Positions 39,601 through 53,600 of a stretch of DNA of 64,000 nt are shown in pieces (position 1 is the first letter of the stretch; every line of letters starts with the position of its first letter). The notes below the pieces were generated by a model. The model was not told the DNA's origin and searched no databases. It saw only the letters and a program-made list of their open reading frames with translations. The stretch is taken from positions 2,847,712 through 2,911,711 of the forward strand of contig VXAZ01004636.1 of assembly GCA_013399875.1 (NCBI GenBank), read 5' to 3'. The DNA comes from Gymnorhina tibicen (Eukaryota; Chordata; Aves; Passeriformes; Artamidae). The position numbers and the translations under genes were made by a program.

Positions 39601-40388
39601 GAAAACAAAATCACAATTTAATCCACCACATTTCAGCTCACTGTGTCACACTGACACCTCTAATTCCAGTATCTTACAAGTCTAGACATCTGTCTCGAAC
39701 TTTTAATCTGAAGCTAAGAACCAGGCAAAATGTATGCAGCATGACTACAGCAGTGTACCCGACTTTATGAAGAAGAGCCCTTTTTACATTGCTCATGTAC
39801 AAGACATGTTTACAGGGTATTCTGCTCCGAAACATCCACATTTATTCAGTAGTAAGTTTACTCACAAAATGATCGATTACTCCCTACTCAACTACATTTA
39901 AAGCAAAGCTTCTGGAGCTTTGTTTTTCTCTTTAAATAGTACAGAAGCAGCTGAGCCATCCTGAGCCCATCTGCATGTTAACAAAACATTTCTTAAGGTG
40001 CAGATTTACAATCTGTGTAAGAAGATAAAAATCTGCACTTTTGGTCGAAAGGATATCCCTGCACTTCTCTGGCAGCTGCAGCTGATGGAAGTGCTGGTGG
40101 GTTGTGTAATCAGCCTGATAGATGTGCTTCCTCATCTGGCTGGAAGCTAATCCCCTGCACAAGAAAACTTCCAGCCAGATTGGGAACTTCAGCTTCATGC
40201 TTTTCGTATTATTTCAGCTCAAGATTATATACAAGAGGCAACTCTAATTTCCTAGCATGTCATTGCATTTTTTTTTTTTTTTTTTGGTAAGTTATTTCTG
40301 ATCATGGGAACACATTTAGAGCAAGGCTTTTTCAGAACTGTGGTAATTCTTAGGTAAAAAGTTGAGGTGGGCATGGTATAATAACATT
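36602..40388. other. Non-coding DNA, no gene recognised
   Basis: AT-rich sequence. A 21-bp imperfect tandem duplication lies at 38310-38350 (TCACAGGGAAATCCTGGACCT, then a copy with a 1-base deletion and changes). An 11-12-base direct repeat (CTCAGTTTTGAT) lies at 38508 and 38531. A G6A14 run occurs at 39573-39592 and an 18-T run at 40268-40285. No exon was recognised. Confidence 0.65.
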
Positions 40389-40444
40389 CTCAATAAACTC
40401 TAACACTTACTCCAACTCCAACTCAATAAACTCTAACACTTACT
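40389..40444. repeat. Tandem duplication, 33-bp period
   Basis: A 23-base block beginning CTCAATAAACTCTAACACTT occurs at 40389-40411 and again, identical, at 40422-40444. The two are separated by CCAACTCCAA-type sequence that is itself repetitive. This is consistent with a recent slippage duplication of a 33-base unit whose junction has drifted. Confidence 0.9.
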
Positions 40445-43400
40445 TACTGGACTAATTTCCTATAAATTGCATGTCCATATTGGCATTCTAAGAAAACAAA
40501 GTTTATTGCTATGTGCCCTCCCTTAACATCTGCCACCCAAATAAAAGGAAGGTTAGAACTACTGTGTCTTAAACTCTGCACATTTTGGTGGGGGGAGAAG
40601 TACCACCCAGTAACCAAAGACTGCTGAGGAAGGCTTGACAGTTCAAGTTCTGTCCTTGGCAGAAGTGACAAAAAGGCCACTGTGGGATGCACTGGGTGTG
40701 ACAAGGGGATGGTGGTGGTAGAACACAGTAGGATAGGAAAATGAGGAACCAAAGGGAAAGTGTATTGGAAACTAAGCTCTCTCCTCTACTCAGAAATGGT
40801 TAAAAAACCCCCACAAACTCCAGTTTTCCAAGAGCTTGTTTTCTGCCCCAAACTGAGAGGAGTAAAAACATTTTTTCAAGGAAATTAGATATTCCACAGC
40901 TTTTCTCAGTGTTGTGCTTACACAAAGTGATACCACTACACAAAACAACCCAAAGTTAACAGGTTCAACAAAATATATTTCAACTCATTTGGAGAAAAAA
41001 GGGAAAAAAAGTGTAAAGTAGCTCAGGACAGTTAATGCACTTCTGTGAATTGTTTTGGTCAAAAAACTGACACTTTTCACTTCAAAAACGTCTATCCACC
41101 TTTTCCAAACATGAACAGACTTGTATTTCCACCATAAATCTTAGCTTTCCACCCTAACACTGAAAATTTTCCACTGACCTCAAGGGCTTCCATTTCCCTG
41201 TAAGTCCCAAAAGGATAATCAACAGCATAAAAGCTGCAGCTGAGCTGATATCCATTATGGTAGAATGTATTGGATAACTGATCCATAACTATAAAATATT
41301 TATCTACATTTGGCCTGTGGCTATCAAACACCAAGTTCATTAGGCAGTTTGGTCCAAGGACACATTTCTTGCGAGAATTATTCCAAGATTTCACAAGAAG
41401 TCGGGGTATGTTTTCAATCACCACAGCTTATTTAGAATATAATCAATCTATAGAAGAATAATTAATTTGCAGATCACATAATCAAAAAGTTCTGACAGAA
41501 TCACCTCATTAATTCCTCCCTCTTACATACACAGAGTAAAAGCCACAGGAAAAAATGCTCACACTGTTTTAAACTGGTCACTTCACCTTTGGTTTGGGGT
41601 TTTTTTCACCCTGAATAGAAAAATGGAAGTAATTTTCTTAGCCTGGCAAGAGCTTTTCTCTTGAATCCACATTCATAGCTGGCTTTCAGTTTTGAAGATG
41701 AGATTTGATTAGTTCTCTGAACAAAATCCAAAAATCAGCAGCTAGTCCCTGAAGAAACTTTCTTCTTTTGGGGAGAGACTTTGTCCCTCTTCCCCTGAGC
41801 CTCTCACAAAAAGAATGCAGTCACCACCAGACACAGGATTCCAGACTGGCATTTTTTTTTGTGGCTCTGAGTTTGGACTGAGGTCTTAGAGTAAAAGATT
41901 CACTAAGTCCATCTCCCATATTAGCTATGCTGAACTTGTTGGAAAATGACAATTTAGCACCTGGAAGCAGGTGGGAACTGAATTTCTCAATATATGGACA
42001 AAGGATGACCCATTTCTATTTATCTATATCTAAGAACCAAGGAAGGGAAGAAAAAGAATAGCAAGTTACAAAAATACAACTGCTGCACTACATGATATAA
42101 ACAAATATTTACAATCCTAGCCAAATTTATTTGTTAATATGTGAATATATTTGACACATCAGAATGAAATCACTAAATAATCCTGCCAAAATGTTTTGGA
42201 GACAAAGCTCCTTCTATGAGAACCTGGTGGTAAAGCAGACAGGCTCTTTATTCTGCTTTTCATTAATAATGCAAATCCAGCAAGACCAACCAGAGACTGC
42301 AACAAGTTACAGCCTCACTTGTTACAATGAGCCATTCTCAAGACTAGAAAGATAATCCAAATCATCTGATGGACAATGCAACCCGGGAGAAAGAGCGGTT
42401 TTGAGGGCCGGGATTACAGCTTGACAAGTTTCACTTCTGTTTGTAGACAGCAGAGGAGAGCAAGTCAGAGGTACCCCAAGAAGCAGTTGTCTAAGTTTCT
42501 AAAAATAAACAAATCTTTTCTGTTGTACTCCTAATTCCGTGAAGATGGAACTCCTAAAATTTTGAATTGTTTTAAACTCCCAAAGACTGAACAAAAATGA
42601 TCTTTCCAGAACTGCAGCACCACTTGCAATATACTCAGAAGACAAAATCTGCTCATTTTCCAGCATTAAAAAGCAGATGTTCTTCCGTGCATTAACAACA
42701 CTTGATTATAAAATAAATTTATCCTCTGTGCAAAGAGGAGTGAACATAATGGCTCCCTGAAGGCACAGCTTTGAGGCAGAGGGCTATTAGTTCAATTTCT
42801 TTTTCAAATGCTGCAGAGAAGGATGACAGAAAGAAAGCTTCCAGTTGTGATTCTCCTAATCCGTCTGCTCCGTGGATGCCTTCACTCCAGATCTCCCTAA
42901 TAAGCTCTGTTACAGCACAACCCTGCCCTGTCCTCACAACACACAAACTGCAATCTGTGTGGTCTAGTTAGAATAGTTCAGGGAAAGCATTTTGGGTTTC
43001 CAGTGATTATTTTTTTAAAACCTGGGATAGCAAGAGAAGGTCATTTCATTTAAAGAACCCACAGGAATCTCATAACATTGCAAATATTTTTATTTGTGTG
43101 TGAAGATAGACATTTGTGTGGGATGTGGAGGGGAAACTTTGGGTTTATATATTAGTTTATTTGGGCAGAGGATGATTGCTGGTTTCCTACCAGTGTTTTT
43201 GCTAAATTGCTTTGCTAAACTCTATATAGTATTGATTACCTGTTAAAAATTTAATGTGTGCAGTTAATGAAGCAGAAATAACACAGCAATGTAATCAGTC
43301 AACAGCAAAAATTATCAAAAGGGCCAGCAAATCTGTGTTGTTTGGGAGTGGGAGAACAACAAGTGCCACTGGTACATTTAAATAGCAGAGACACACTGAG

Positions 43401-46400
43401 GGAAAGTATATGCAATCAAGCATATAAGAGGGAGGAGGAAAACCAGGGAGAAGCATAAAGGGCAGAGGAACGAACAGAATGAAGGGTGATTGAGTAACAA
43501 TCCACGCAAAGAGGACCATCTTGGAGAGATCTGCTCTAGCTGCTACAAATTCTTCTGCAAGGAACAGATAGCCTTTACAACAGTCCACAGACTTAAAATT
43601 CAAAGCATGCTGTGTCACTAAGCCCAAGTCCTACAAATAACTTTACTTTAACCACATCCTATAGGCTATGTTTAGCCCATAAATGTTTCATTGCGTTTTC
43701 AACAACCAGTTACCGGCTATACCTCCAGCTTTCTCAAATAAAAGCATCAGAAATGCACACAATGTGGGAGTATGGGTACTGAATATTTTCTTTTGTGACA
43801 AACTCGACCTGGAACATTGTCAGCTCCCCACCCAGCTCTCCCAAATCTTGCTGCTGCTGTTCTGCATATCTGCTGCTCCACAGGCACCTCCCCACTCCAG
43901 GTGCTAAGCCCACAAGGTTTCCATGGCCTGCTTTCCAGTATAGCCCTATGAAGCTGTTGTCTGCACAAATGAGAGAGCAACGCATTTGTGATAAGCACAT
44001 GGAATGCAATATGGCCAAGGGGCTGTTAAAAAAAAAAGTCTGACATAACTCATTCCTGCTGATGCTGACATCCTTCTGTATGGCCACAGGTTGAACTCAT
44101 CTGGGTAAACAGAAACTCAGCTAAATAATCACTTGCCTCATTCCCATTTTTTCTGGGACTCATTTCTGGACAGAGGTACAAGAGTACATGTGCTAACGTA
44201 GCATGAAACCAAGAGACAGGACAGGAGGTGCAAGCAGCTCTTTAAAATGACTTGTGCAAGACATCTGCCAAAGCACTACTCTGATCTGAGCCTTTGGGTA
44301 ACAATTGAGGATTACATGGGGAGGGATCCCAGAGCCATTCCCTTCTCTTCTGGCCCCAGAGCACGCTCTGTTACCTTCTCACATGCCTCAGGATAAACTC
44401 TTTCAGGGACAAAAAGCAATATAAATCTTTAACAAAAGTTATGGTTCAGCAGAATGAAGAGTTTACTGTAATTTCCTTGTGTTAAATACAGAGATACTGC
44501 ACAGGTCCCTCTCCCTTACCATGTTGTTCCTGGTGCCAGCGTGGCTCCCTCCTGTGTGCTGGTCCTGATGGTTATGAGCCTCATCACTGAGCTGATCTGA
44601 ATGCAAACCTAGTGTCAAAACTGTCTTTTCTTCACTGGAGTAACTCTGCTGCTTTAACAAGTTGACTCAAGTTCAGTGGAGGGCCCATGGGTGCTGGTGG
44701 CAGGGGAAGAAGCAGAAGCAGCTGGGGAGAGGAGGGAAGATAGGAAGGAGAACTAAGCCATTATTTTTGGATTAATTTAGGTGCTATTTCATGCTACAGT
44801 TGAGAGAGGGAAAGGAAATAAGACCTATAAAGAGAAAAGTACTGCTGCAGGGTAATTAAGACCTAGGAGTAAACACGCCAAATGGTGTTTGCCACATGAC
44901 AACAAACAAATGTGAATCAGAATGTGAATCAGTACTGAGCAGAGGAGGCAATGTTTTCTCTGCTATTCAGGAAGCACTTCAATTGTTTAGGAAAGGTGTG
45001 AGTCATTAACTCTAGCACGTACAAGTGAGACGTCCAAAGCTATAAATACTTGACATACTTCAAGGGCTCTTTGGAATGGAAGAATGGAAATCTAAATGTA
45101 CTTTTTCAAAATTACAGAAGCGTGAAGCCATGCATCATTTCACAGATTTTGATTTGTTGTGTTTAGGTTCTTCTGAATCGCATTGCCCAAGCATGACGAG
45201 CTCTAACCTTGAAAGGCCTTGCTTTCTTGCTTCTGATGCTCTGGGTAGCTAAGCAGCTTTTTGGGATAAAAGATGAGAGGTGCACAGGAACTGAGGGAAT
45301 GCTATTTTAATGCAGCCACTTTTGTATGTCTCAATTGGTAGCTGATCACAGCCATTAAGCAAAATTACCTTTCTGATGGCAACCAAGAATCTCATGGCAA
45401 CAGTCACATGCCATAAAAACAACCCTCCTCCTCTTTGATTTCGCATCTGCTTGTAGGAGCTCAGCATGAAGGCACTAAGGAAGTTTTACTGCCATCTTGC
45501 AACATTGACTTTTATGGATTCTTCAGACTATAACACACTGAAGCTCTTCTTAATCTAACTCCTCACATTATTTATTACTTTTAGACACAGGTAAAAAGGC
45601 TGGTTGGACTTCAGCAGGGTTTTCATTCCCAGCTGAAACACACCACAGTAACACCAGTGCAGTGGGATTATCAAGCCGTGGTGAAGGGTTTGGCTCCTGA
45701 GCTAGATTTAGCCAGTCTGGCAGCCTAATGGCAAATATTAGTGTAATAATCCAAGTATAGATCCCATAGGCAGCTTTAACATTTTTCCCTATGAAAGTCA
45801 TCAAGTTGAGATGGTATTAAACGCCTACACATTCCTTCTAAAGAAAAATATGGTTTTTTCCCCATGATGTGCTCTTCAAAATGATTCTTGCACTGCCTTT
45901 TACCTTGAAGATAAGGGATTCCAAGGAATACTGATGGACTGTACATGATCACACTACAGGCACCTTCCAGAAGGGAATCATGAAATACGCCAAGAGTCCT
46001 GGCTAACCCAAGTTCAGGGAGTAAATGCATTACACCACTGTGACTGACAAACTCCTGGGAAAACCGATTGCACAACAGGAAGAGGGTAAAACAAAGCTTA
46101 AGAGCTTGGACGCACACGAGAGTCATTCATTTACCCCGACCCCAAATCTCAGAACAGAAATACACAAGAGGAACACAAGAAGAATGCTTGGCTTTATGTA
46201 AGCACATGGAACGTATGATTTTGCAGTATCATAAATATTTAATTATACTTCTAAGGATATCACTAGTTACATTTTTAATTCAAATTCCTTTAAAAATTCC
46301 CATTTTAAAAACTCTTTAGAACTGTACTTCTATTTTCCTTAATTTAATAAGAAATTATTTTAAAAAATTTTTATGAAGAACTTTCCTCCCAAACACATCT

Positions 46401-49400
46401 AAGTTCTTTTGTCCTCAAGAGAGATTGATCAGGTATTCTCACAAGCCAACTGATCTGTAAAACCTTTGATGAAGAGTTTTTAGAATGTAAAAGTCTGACT
46501 GCCCAGCCTATGGCTGCCTTTAAAATGCTGCAGTCTGCATTTAACTGGTGCTACATCACACCCAACTTCCTTAAGGTTGGGAAACCAGTGTAGTGTGATA
46601 TCCCTTCCTTTGCTAGCAAGTTCCAAGTTCTACTACATTTGCTCACTCAGTGCAGGCTTTCAGTTGTTGCACGTTTGGTATTACAGTCTTTTCACAAAGT
46701 GAGCAACTTTCTATACATCCAATAAAAACCTCCCATGTTTTAAAAACCTACAAGTCTGAAACAAATATTCCCACTTATTGCTTCAGAGCAAGTAATTCAA
46801 AAAACAGGAGCTCATAATGAAAGGTTCTGCATGCCAGAGCTGCCCAGACTGCAATGAGATAACACAGAGCCTCACAACTACAGCTGCATTATTCTGTTGA
46901 TGTATTTGTGCAGAGTCACCAGGGCAATGCTGGCAATTTATGTAATAAAAAACATCGAAAGAAAAATTAATTACCTTGTACTCTGCCACTGGTGCATCTT
47001 CTCTCCTCTGTCATCCCAGGAAGCAGAAGCAAACTGCTCCTGCACTGAGACCTGCCACAGTTACCTGTGTCTGAAGGACAGTGAGGCTTAAAGAGCTGCT
47101 GCTGTGAAGTCACGAGCTACATTTGCAGCACAGTTCATACAGAGGTTCTCTAACATGGCAGCAATAAGGAAAACATTAGTTTGTCTCACTTTCAAGAAGT
47201 CTAAAGTAGCAGTAGGGCTTTCCAGGCTGGAATCACAAATCACTTAGCACTGCGCAATTTAAGAAGGATCTAGGGGATGCAGGTTTTCCACAGCAGGGCC
47301 CCGTCAGGCTGCGGAGCCAGCCAGCAATCTGCCCTGATCTCCCTGAACACGCAGCCTTGGACTAAAACGCACAGAATGGAAAAAGCTAAATGTGCTAAGG
47401 AGAGACACACATGTATAAACACATCTAAGCGTTTCAGAGAAATGGCTCCTGGAAGCGTCATTCAAATGAAGGCATCATATAAAGTGATTCTTCCCAAAGA
47501 AATGTAGCCCAGACGTCCCTTCTGGGGCCATTCAGCAGAGGTTCTGTCCCGCAGGGGGCACAGCCGGCTGCTGCTCCCTCAGCCTAACAACTTCTGTCTT
47601 AAGGAGGGGGGTTGACATTTTACCACTGCATCCACATATTCTTTTCTTGCATAACCAGACATCCAAAGAATGGAAAAAAAAACCCATCTCATTTGTGAGT
47701 GGGCTGAAGGTACCAGTCAAGAAGTAAAAACTTGCTCTTGTCATTTGGAGTGATTTATCAGGCTGCTGTCTCTCAGCAAAAATATGGAGAATGTCTGTGC
47801 AAGCTCACTGCAGTGCACAGGAAAAAAAACTTAGATTGAAGATGTTTAAATCCCTAAGTAAACAAATCCGCTTCACTCTGTACTGAAATCTAGGAAGAGG
47901 TATTGCAGCTCTGTCCTGCACTGTGGAGGCAGGGGCAGTAACCTGCAGCTGAGGGATGACTGACAGCTACAGGACAATGTCCCCTTCATGGATTCCAACT
48001 TGATCTACAAAGAATTTATCAGTCTGCATCAACAGAGTGCTGAACAGAACTGAAAGAACTTGGCTGGCAGGTCTAAGGACTTCATAAGTTTCTGAACTAA
48101 AAATAAAATTATCAATGTATGAAATAATCTGAAAAAATTTTTGTTAACCAAATTTTATTTTTTTCTAAGTACACAGCCTCATTTTTAGAAATAGTAGCGG
48201 CAATGAGACACATGCAATGGTCAGCAGAACTTGTCCACAAGAAATTTTTGGGAACATATCAGTGTTCCAGGCTCTCGGCTCTGCCCCATTCCATTTTCTC
48301 TTTGATGTCAGTAAGTTATTCATCTTATTAGTTCAAGCTTTATCTTTTGATCAAACTTTTGTAATACATAATTTGGAAATTAGTTTCTTAGAGGGACAAG
48401 AGCTGTCAAATCAGATCAACCCCAACAAAGTGGTAACAGCTTAGGACAAGTCAGAGCCAAAGTTGGAATTTCAGAGCATACGTGCAAGTTATTATTTTCT
48501 AAAAACCACAGTGTTGACATTACAAGGGAAGAAAAGAGAGGAAAGATCCTATCTCCTGAGCCCTTGATCAAATTACTTCATAATTCACCCACTAACCCTA
48601 GCCCCTGGTTCCCATAACAGACAGCAATCTGAGACAGAACAAGCCTGTGGATTTCAGAGCATTAAGGGAGAACAGGGAACAAACTACAATGTTGCAACTA
48701 AATCTCTAGAGGATGTAGAAACACTCAGAGGTATTTTAAATAGCAGAATAATTTTATGGAACTTTGCAGATATAAAATATGGGGATAACTTGAAATTAGC
48801 CACAGTCCATGTGCAAGATATAAAAACTAGGAGTCCAGAACTATACAGTGTCTGCAGTTTCCTATGGTTTCTTTCAGCAAACTTTTTTCAAAGTAATTGT
48901 CAAAGATATTAGATTCCAGTATTTTGAAGATGGTATCTACTAGTTCTTAATTTACCCTAGCCTCTTATCTTTGAAGCAATTCAGTTTCTGTCTCAGTGCC
49001 TAATTTCCATTTTACACATCCTATAATTGCGTTTGTCCTTTTGTCCTTTAAAGTTGACTTCTAAAGATTCCCATCATTAACACATCTACAAGGAACAAAC
49101 AACTTGCTCTCTGTGTCCTTTGGCTGAGATCTAATTATTAAAGTTATAATTATTTCTCCTTACATATTTTAATAAGTTGGAAATTGCTTTAAATTGCTCT
49201 TTTACTGAAAGCTGTGGGCTTGGACATTTCTTTTGTTAGGAAGGGATGTGTGCTTTGCAGAGGTTTCAGATCCTTAACCTGTAAACTAACCTGTTGCATG
49301 AGTTACTGTTCCCTTTGCCTTCTATCAAGTCCTGGTTATTTTCAATCACATTTAGTTTCCCTTTGCATATTTAGGAACTACTCCTCTCAGCCCAGAAATA

Positions 49401-50312
49401 TTATGCAGTGTTTCTAGAACTGTTTACTAAGATTTTAAAACATTTTACCTTCTCTATTTTCTTCAATATCCATTTTCTTAATGGGTAAAGCATGAATTTT
49501 ATCTTCTTAGGATATGGACATGATAACACTTTTTGACATGTAAACCCAAGAGCTGGCAACCCTCTCCATGATTAAAAAACCGTGAAAAATAACTGACAAC
49601 ATTGAGCTATGCTTATTTCATGATACAGACTCTGTTCTATACAGGAAAGTATAAATAGTGTTCACAGCTGTGCAATTTATCCTCAGCCATTAAATGTCTC
49701 CACAGTCTTACAATTTCTAAAAGTGTCTGCACTGCCTACAAATGAGCTGCATTAATATAAACAGTGTGTGAATGTCCAGAGAGCCTATAAAACAAAAGCT
49801 CTAGGAACAGACCTTAACTAAAAAGTGGCACTTTCAGATTTAAAAAATAAGAGCTTGTAACTATTTCACAGTTGATCAATTTGCCAAGAACCCTTTCCAA
49901 TGTTTTGATCCCACAACCTCGAATCCCTGGTTTAGATGCCTGGAGGGAAAACAAGAGCTTGTTTGAAAAGGATGGAGCCAAGCATCCCCTCTGCACTGTG
50001 CCTAAGTGCTGGGATACCGGGCAGCCTGCTCCACGTCCCAGAACTGTCTGGTTTCACCAAACCACCCAGCACCCTCCAGACAGAGATGATGAAATAAGCT
50101 GCGAAGACCGACAGATTCAAACAAGGGATCACTGACAGGTATGCACAGGAAACACAGCTAAACGTGGCTTCATTGGCTCACGTCCTGTATACACAAGTTC
50201 ATGATATAGATATTTACTATTATAAATCCAGCACTGTTCACTTACAGCACTTTGCAGAGGAATAAGTGAGACTAAAATAAGCTGTACACTGTATCTTATC
50301 TCCATTTTAAGA
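40445..50312. other. Non-coding DNA, no gene recognised
   Basis: About 10 kb without a supported exon. The minus-strand frame at 41092-41424 (about 110 codons) reads like plausible protein but begins at GTG, has no domain I recognise and is of chance length. A 12-base direct repeat (AATGTGAATCAG twice, 44909-44932) is present. A short AT-rich stretch at 46240-46370 is mostly A/T words. No repeat family was recognised. Confidence 0.6.
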
Positions 50313-50350
50313 ATGAGCAAGTTTCTTAACCTCTTTGTCTCAGTTTCCAA
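50313..50350 (+). mobile_element. Probable MIR / CORE-SINE core remnant
   Basis: The stretch from GAGCAAGTTTCTTAACCTC through TTTGTCTCAGTTTCC aligns closely to the deeply conserved central core of MIR-type CORE-SINEs, with about 30 of 33 positions agreeing in my alignment from memory of the family. Sequence to either side does not continue the match clearly. MIR/CORE-SINE relics are known from bird genomes at low density. Because the core is short and the match is not extended by the flanks, a chance or exapted match remains possible. Confidence 0.5.
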
Positions 50351-50485
50351 GGCTACAAGTGAGGCATGACAAAGGCAGGAAGAAAACCCAGATATTTTTT
50401 GGCTCTCAGTCGTTTCTTTTCCTTTTTTTTGTTTTTTTGCTCTTCAGTCATCTTATCTTTTTAAACTGTGGGATTTAGTTATTTA

Positions 50486-50507
50486 AGCATAGATATTATT
50501 CTATGCT
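50486..50507. other. Short hairpin, 8-bp perfect arms
   Basis: AGCATAGA-TATTAT-TCTATGCT, with arms of 8 bp and a loop of 6. It lies immediately upstream of the 46-bp tandem duplication. The stem is too short for a microRNA precursor. Confidence 0.6.
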
Positions 50508-50518
50508 CAGCGTGGTTT

Positions 50519-50606
50519 TTTGGTGATTCTAATCAGTTTTTCTCTATGCAAATCTGGCCAATTGTTTGGTGATTACATTTGATCAGTTCTTGCTTATATG
50601 CACATA
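50519..50606. repeat. Degenerate tandem duplication, about 46-bp period
   Basis: Both units begin TTTGGTGATT (50519 and 50565), followed by an ATCAGTT word and then a TATGCA word. The second unit differs by several substitutions and small gaps, so the duplication is old. Unit 1 contains an exact ATGCAAAT octamer (50546-50553); in unit 2 the matching site is changed to ATGCACAT. Confidence 0.7.
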
Positions 50607-53600
50607 AAAATAATCAAGGACACAATACCCCGACCAGCACTAGTGGAGGAAAGGACACATTCCTATAAAATAAAGTTAAACTATGCTATTTTTAAAGGTA
50701 TGCAAATGACGTGAGAGAAGACAGGAAACCACATTTAAAGTGTAAATCAAACCCACTGTTTTGTAACATTTCCGGAAAAGCTTCGAAAAATGGCTTTTTC
50801 TACTTTTCTCTCGCAGAATTTCTTTGTTTGCTACAAAAGGAAAAACAAAGCAACAGGAAAATGAAGTGATGTTCCTCCTCTGGCAGAGAAGTAATGAAGT
50901 TCCTCCCCCTTCCAAGGGGGATCACAGTTTGCCAGCTTTGGCAGCCACTGTAGTATTTAAAATAGAAATGAATCCCAAAATGTGATTTGGCAAAGACCCA
51001 CTGAAATATTCAGTAAGTCTGTTTTCCCTTTTTTCCACTTCCTTTCTACCATTCTAATAATATCGAGAGATGCTTTCAGGCACCTCAGGGATGAAAGGCA
51101 CCCGTGGCTGACACCCAGACAAAGAGCCCCATGAACTTTAACACACATGGAACACACGGATCAGACAGACCAGCTTTGTACGGAGAGGGCTCCTTGTATG
51201 GCCACGGCCCAGAGCGCTGGGACGCTTCCAACAGCTGCTCTTATTCTTACACACGGCTTGAGCTCGACAGAGGCACCCTCTGTGCCTCCCCAGGCCCAAA
51301 AGCATCAGTTCCTCTGGCACTGGCAAAAGCCAACAACACCAAATTTTGCCACAGGTTCCAGCAATTTTTCAGCACACCCAGACAGAACTATGATTTTCGT
51401 AACACTTTTGTTTTCACCTACATTGAGGTGAATCCTACAAGCCAGAACACACAGTATTTTACAGATACGCTGTGCTGAAAGAAAACAAAGAAAATACAAG
51501 TGCACAAGATGAGAGATGAATCAAAGATGTGAACCCTTCGTAGGGATATCTGAATCCATTGCCAGACTGAAGCATGCTAGCTGGAGTCAGTATACAAGAA
51601 ACTCCACTCAAAACAATTGCTTTGGAAAAAAATTACTTCATATGAAACACCACTCGGCACTGGGTGGGGACAAGAAGCCAGTTGTTGCAGATGCTTGAAG
51701 CAACAACAGAAAGCGTGTTTTATTAACAGAGGTACTGAGCTCGATGCGAAGGAACCATGACAGTTCAGCTTTAAAGAACTGCCTTCAACAAGAGGAGCAG
51801 ATCGTGTGGCACCTATAACCACTGCTTCGTTGGGCTTTAAAACTACTGACTTCTCTCTAACTAGGAATTGTTGTATATAAACTAATCCATCTTATTCATT
51901 CACAGAATAAAAGCTATTAAGTATCTCTGAACCCACAAAATGTTAGCTTTCGCACGCAAGCAGCCAGCCAGCTGACTCATTCATACAGCAGTTTCAATTT
52001 GAAAGGTGGGCAAAATGTCTTCAACATATTTATGCAATAGCACCGCATTACCAAAGTAATTCTGTGCAGGATCTTGTGACATACCTCCAGAAAATGTCAG
52101 GACCAAAACTCTCTCATTCCAAGGGTAAAGAAACTTTCCAACCATCAACATTTTGTCTTCTGTATGTTTTAAGCTTTAGAATTTTTATAATCACCTCCCA
52201 AAGCCTGAGTCATTTCTACTTTGCCATCAATGAAACTGTTCAAAGGCAGCAGCAGGAAGACTCAGAGATTGATTTCACAGATCATTGGTCCAGGCAGTGT
52301 TTGTAAACTGCTGACCCCAACCATGGAGAATTGCTAGGGCCTTGCAGATCGAAGGGAGACCTCCAGCCTGCTAGACAGTTTAAAACTGATTTGAAACCTG
52401 AGGTTAGCCTGTCAGTTTTTCCTAAAAAAAACTTTTAAAGGAGTTCATTCTAAATGAGTCATATTAGCCCACAGAAGCAAATCAGCACATTGTTTCTGAT
52501 TTCCCCTCCCTAAAATGCATCGTGTCCTCAGTACAATGCTACTGCACAAATAACTCAGGACTTGCCAAAAGCTACCACCAAGCTTTAATTACAGCAGTCC
52601 TATTTTGTATATTCTCAAATCAAACAAGAACTAAATCAGCCTACTAAAAATCAGCCACTACTTCAAAATCTCCAGTGAAGATGAAAAAATAAATCTCTGC
52701 AATATAGCATTAGCCAGCTCAGAAAGAGCCTTATTTGCTTGCTTCAAGGTAACACTGTGGTACACACATGAAAACTGCTGTGCAAAAGAAATGACCAAAA
52801 GCACCAATTAATTGTACCAAATTATTTTAATGCAGATCATTACTACTAAATGTTTCAGACAACTTAATAGTACTTCTACTTTGCCTTTCTGGCTGCTCTT
52901 TCCAATTGATTCAGCTCCACAAGTGAGAATGTTTGCATTGTCAAAGTTTTTGTCACCATCAGCATTTTGTTGAGAACACTATGCCCCATTTTAGATTTCA
53001 GTATATTTTACAGAAGAGTTAAAAAAATTGTGAGTGCATGTCATTCTGCCAATCATTCTCATCTTATTAAGCTTTTGTCATGGCCTGACAATACCAAAAG
53101 ACTTGAATGCATTTTACTGTTTTGCAAGCAGACTGCTTAATCTCTTGTCATAAATGATGGAAAATGCGATCCTGAGGACAGTGAGGAAAATTGTAAAAAT
53201 GAGGCTCCCTTACTTACAAGTATTTATTCAGTCTCTGACTTGGAGTTTAAAGGCAGGATCTTCCATGCTCTAAAAATAGCGAAAATCTGTTTTAATCCAA
53301 AATTTCAATTTTTAGCTGGGAGAAGAGCACCTAGATTAAATAATCTGAAAACTGAGCAACAAGCCAAGCATCATCCCAGTTTCCAAGTTTTTCCCATTGC
53401 TGAACAATGCAGAAATTAATTCCGAAGATGACTCCCAAATCACACGTTAAGTATTCGGCCGTAAGGAAAGCAAACACTCATCAGCAGGTTGGACTGCGAG
53501 CTTCTGACATGCAAGGCAGCTCTTCCAGCTCATAGAGAGAAATATTTAACTGGCAAAATGCACACTTGCTCTGAACTGACTGTAACACATGACCTGGCAT

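Noticed and set aside
41092..41424. Minus-strand frame of about 110 codons that reads like plausible protein, with an acceptor-like tract upstream
   Set aside because: It starts at GTG just after a stop, no family is recognisable, and several frames of this length are expected by chance. A BLASTX hit to bird proteins would reopen it.
48961..49030. TCAGTTTCTGTCTCAGTGCC followed by CATTTTACA, resembling MIR
   Set aside because: The blocks are not in the right order or spacing for the MIR core on either strand.
50486..50507. Hairpin considered as a microRNA precursor
   Set aside because: The stem is only 8 bp with a 6-base loop, far shorter than a microRNA hairpin.
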